Part shown: positions 12,732 to 14,792 of the stretch, in pieces
Layout: each line of letters opens with the position of its first letter
How positions within the stretch are numbered: the first letter of the stretch is position 1
Assembly (NCBI GenBank): GCA_902797345.1
Contig: CADBSL010000147.1
Span: 1-14,792, forward strand
Direction of reading: 5' to 3'
DNA length: 14,792 nt
DNA from: an uncultured Eubacteriales bacterium
Lineage (GTDB): Bacteria > Bacillota > Clostridia > Peptostreptococcales > Anaerovoracaceae
The notes under the pieces: generated by a model
The model's input: only the letters and a program-made list of their open reading frames with translations
Told to the model about the DNA's origin: nothing
Database searches by the model: none
Position numbers and translations under genes: made by a program

Positions 12732-14792
12732 TTAGACCGTCGGTGTTTTTCCCTCCAGTTTCAGGGAAACGATCTGGGAGACCCCCTTCTCAGGCATGGT
12801 CACCCCATATAAGATATCCGCTTGTTCCATGGTGACTTTCTGGTGGGTCACCACGATGAACTGGATCTCATTATAGTTTTTCAGATACCGGATAAACCGG
12901 TCGATATTTTCGTCGTCGAGAGCCGCTTCCGCCTCATCCAGGATACAGAAAGGCGTCGGCCGGACTTTTAACAGCGCACACAGGAGCGCGATGGCTGTGA
13001 CGGATTTCTCCCCACCAGATAAGAGGTTGATGTTCTGAAGCTTCTTCCCCGGCGGCTGAGCCACGATGTCCACGTTGGTCTCCAGCACGTTGTCCGGGTC
13101 CTCTAGGATCAACTCCGCTTTCCCGCCTCCAAAGAGTTCCGTGTAGGTCTTCTGGAACGCTTTATTGACTTCCGCGAAACTCTCCAGGAACCGGGAATGG
13201 ATCAGTTTATCCATTTCACCGATGATGGACCGAAGAGAGTCGATGGATCTCAACAGGTCCTCCCGCTGTTCCGTCAGAAAACCATAGCGTTCCGACACCT
13301 GGCGGTATTCTTCTATGGCGCCGATGTTTACCGGCTCCAGTTCTTTCATCCGGTTTCGGATCTCCCGGGATTCCTTTGTGGCAGCAGTCACGGCGAAATC
13401 CTCCTGCCGGAGCCGTTTCGCCTCAATGAAGCTGACCTCATAGCGATCCCACAGATTATTCTTCACCGTCTCGATTTGAGACTCTGTCCGGGAGATTTTC
13501 AGACGAACATCATACTTTCTGGATTGGATGTCCCGAAGGAGATCCTCCAGTTCCTTCCCCCGGCTTTCCGTTTCCTTCAGCCGACGGTTTTCTTCTTCTT
13601 TCCGGTCCAGCAATTCCTGCCTGTCGTTCTGGATCTCCCTGTAGCTTTCTTCTGCCCGCTCCAGAGCGCCTTTGGTGATCCGGATCTGTTCCAGAGTCTC
13701 CTGCCGCTCCGTCTCCAGCCGGCCCTTTTCTTCTATCCGATCTTCCTTTTCCTTTTGCAGACGGTCGATCTCATCCCGGCTCCGACGAATGCCGCTCAGG
13801 GTGTGGCGGATATCCGTTTCCAGGGATGAAATGCTGATCCGGGCCCGATTGATCTCTTCCGAAAGCGCTTCCGCTTCCTTCCGGGCAGACTCGAAATCCT
13901 GGACTTCGTCATCCATAAACCCTTCGCTTTCTTCGATGGCCCTGGAATTTTGCGCCACGGTTTCTTCCGCAGCCCGGATCATCTCCTGAGTCTCTCCGAT
14001 CTCTTTTTGGATGTCTTCCAGTTCCCGTTCCCAGCGGATCAGGTTTTCGTCAAAGACCGCCTTGCGGCTGTCGGTCATTTTCAAATCATTCACCAGGACT
14101 CCCAGGCGGACCTGTGCTTCCCGGATCTCTTCTTCCAATGCCTCTTTTACTTCTGCAGCCCGATCCCGCTTTTCCTGCTGAAGGCGAAGTTCTTCTTCCA
14201 GTCCGGTCTCCTGCTGCTCCATTTCCCGGATCTCCTCCTCCAGAGAACGGATCTCATTCTTCCGTTCGAAAAGGTTGGGGCCGGTATTCTTGTATCTGCC
14301 GCCGGTGATGGCGCCGCTGGGATTGATCTCTTCTCCCTCCAGCGTCACGAACCGCATCCCCCAGGCATATTTTTTCGATAACCGGATGGCATCCTCCAGA
14401 CTTTCTGCCACTGCAGTCCTGCCCAGCAGATAATCCAAAATAGCTGAATACTTTTGTTCACTGCTCACCAGATCCACCGCGAAACCCACAAATCCCGGTT
14501 CTTCCTTCAGCGCACCGTTGTTCCGTTCTTTGGAAATGTTCCGGCCGCCCTTCACGCTCCGGACCGGCAGGAAGGTCGCTCTCCCGGCCCGCTCCTGTTT
14601 CAGAAGCCGGACACACCGGGCCGCGCTTCCGTCGTCCTCGCAGACGATGTTCTGAATGCCTCCGCCCAGCGCCGTCTGGATCGCCGTCTCGTAACCCTTC
14701 GGCACGTCGATCAGGTCGGTGACCACTCCGTGGATGCCGGGAAGACGGCTGCGGTTATTCATGATGAAGCGCACAGCCTGGTTGTATCCCTC
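12732..14792 (-). CDS. smc: Chromosome partition protein SMC (C-terminal part, 5' end outside the window)
   Basis: Chromosome-condensing ATPase, forming a complex with ScpA and ScpB. The window holds the last 686 residues; the open frame continues through base 14792, so the N-terminal head and first coiled-coil arm are missing. Visible parts are the hinge (about residues 1-170, starting EGYNQAVRF and ending with NPSGAITGGR), the returning coiled coil (about 175-480), the conserved EPVNIGAIEEY block (486-496) and the C-terminal head. The head has the ABC signature LSGGEKS (591-597), Walker B CILDEAEAALD (616-626) and the switch segment VTHQKVTMEQADILYGVTM (648-666). An internal GTG at 14774 lies inside the hinge and is not a real start. 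Confidence 0.97.
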   Translation of the reverse strand, partial: EGYNQAVRFIMNNRSRLPGIHGVVTDLIDVPKGYETAIQTALGGGIQNIVCEDDGSAARCVRLLKQERAGRATFLPVRSVKGGRNISKERNNGALKEEPGFVGFAVDLVSSEQKYSAILDYLLGRTAVAESLEDAIRLSKKYAWGMRFVTLEGEEINPSGAITGGRYKNTGPNLFERKNEIRSLEEEIREMEQQETGLEEELRLQQEKRDRAAEVKEALEEEIREAQVRLGVLVNDLKMTDSRKAVFDENLIRWERELEDIQKEIGETQEMIRAAEETVAQNSRAIEESEGFMDDEVQDFESARKEAEALSEEINRARISISSLETDIRHTLSGIRRSRDEIDRLQKEKEDRIEEKGRLETERQETLEQIRITKGALERAEESYREIQNDRQELLDRKEEENRRLKETESRGKELEDLLRDIQSRKYDVRLKISRTESQIETVKNNLWDRYEVSFIEAKRLRQEDFAVTAATKESREIRNRMKELEPVNIGAIEEYRQVSERYGFLTEQREDLLRSIDSLRSIIGEMDKLIHSRFLESFAEVNKAFQKTYTELFGGGKAELILEDPDNVLETNVDIVAQPPGKKLQNINLLSGGEKSVTAIALLCALLKVRPTPFCILDEAEAALDDENIDRFIRYLKNYNEIQFIVVTHQKVTMEQADILYGVTMPEKGVSQIVSLKLEGKTPTV

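Noticed and set aside
12732..14774. smc as a complete gene starting at GTG 14774
   Set aside because: The frame stays open to the window edge with SMC hinge sequence (EGYNQA) before that codon, so the gene is cut by the window.

Overview
The window carries 15 protein genes, all on the minus strand, packed end to end with gaps of 3 to 114 bases or short overlaps. It reads as a chromosomal core region of a Gram-positive anaerobe of class Clostridia. The reasons are the collinear smc-ftsY pair, the sepF/yggT/divIVA division block, lspA-rluD, the clostridial HlyD-like protein in front of yggS, and a DUF4358 lipoprotein. A family-level assignment (for example near Anaerovoracaceae/Eubacteriales) would be a guess. 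Base composition looks close to even. I see no tRNA, rRNA, CRISPR array, insertion sequence, phage gene or convincing intrinsic terminator, and no gene-free stretch above 114 bases.

In transcription order (right to left) the first block is housekeeping. It holds smc (5' end outside the window), ftsY, der, plsY and gpsA: chromosome condensation, the SRP receptor, a ribosome-assembly GTPase, and the two enzymes that make glycerol-3-phosphate and acylate it. ftsY and der overlap by 4 bases. A sigma-A-like promoter over the gpsA stop codon probably adds transcripts for the second block: a HlyD-like membrane-anchored protein, yggS (PLP homeostasis), sepF and yggT (Z-ring and membrane), divIVA (polar/septal scaffold), lspA (lipoprotein signal peptidase) and rluD-type pseudouridine synthase. 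ylmH, often found between yggT and divIVA, is not there.

The third block (bases 1 to about 4124) is an accessory-looking four-gene operon with its own promoter: a membrane-anchored SGNH hydrolase, a DUF4358 lipoprotein, an MBOAT acyltransferase of the AlgI/DltB type and a DHHW (AlgJ/AlgX-like) protein. All catalytic residues expected of the three enzyme families are visible. The inferred job is to carry acyl (probably acetyl) groups across the membrane and place them on, or remove them from, an extracellular glycan; the substrate cannot be read from the sequence. The upstream promoter has a perfect 7-bp-arm inverted repeat in its spacer and a 13-bp palindrome in the leader, which suggests regulated expression.

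Non-coding points of interest are two intergenic arrays of 7-base degenerate repeats (consensus near GAGCTGG/AAGCTTG) between a stop codon and the next gene, and a 15-bp tandem repeat coding the acidic Pro/Glu tail of DivIVA. Several starts were set by ribosome binding sites: gpsA at 9786, sepF at 6994, rluD at 5088, with yggS ambiguous between 7754 and 7742.
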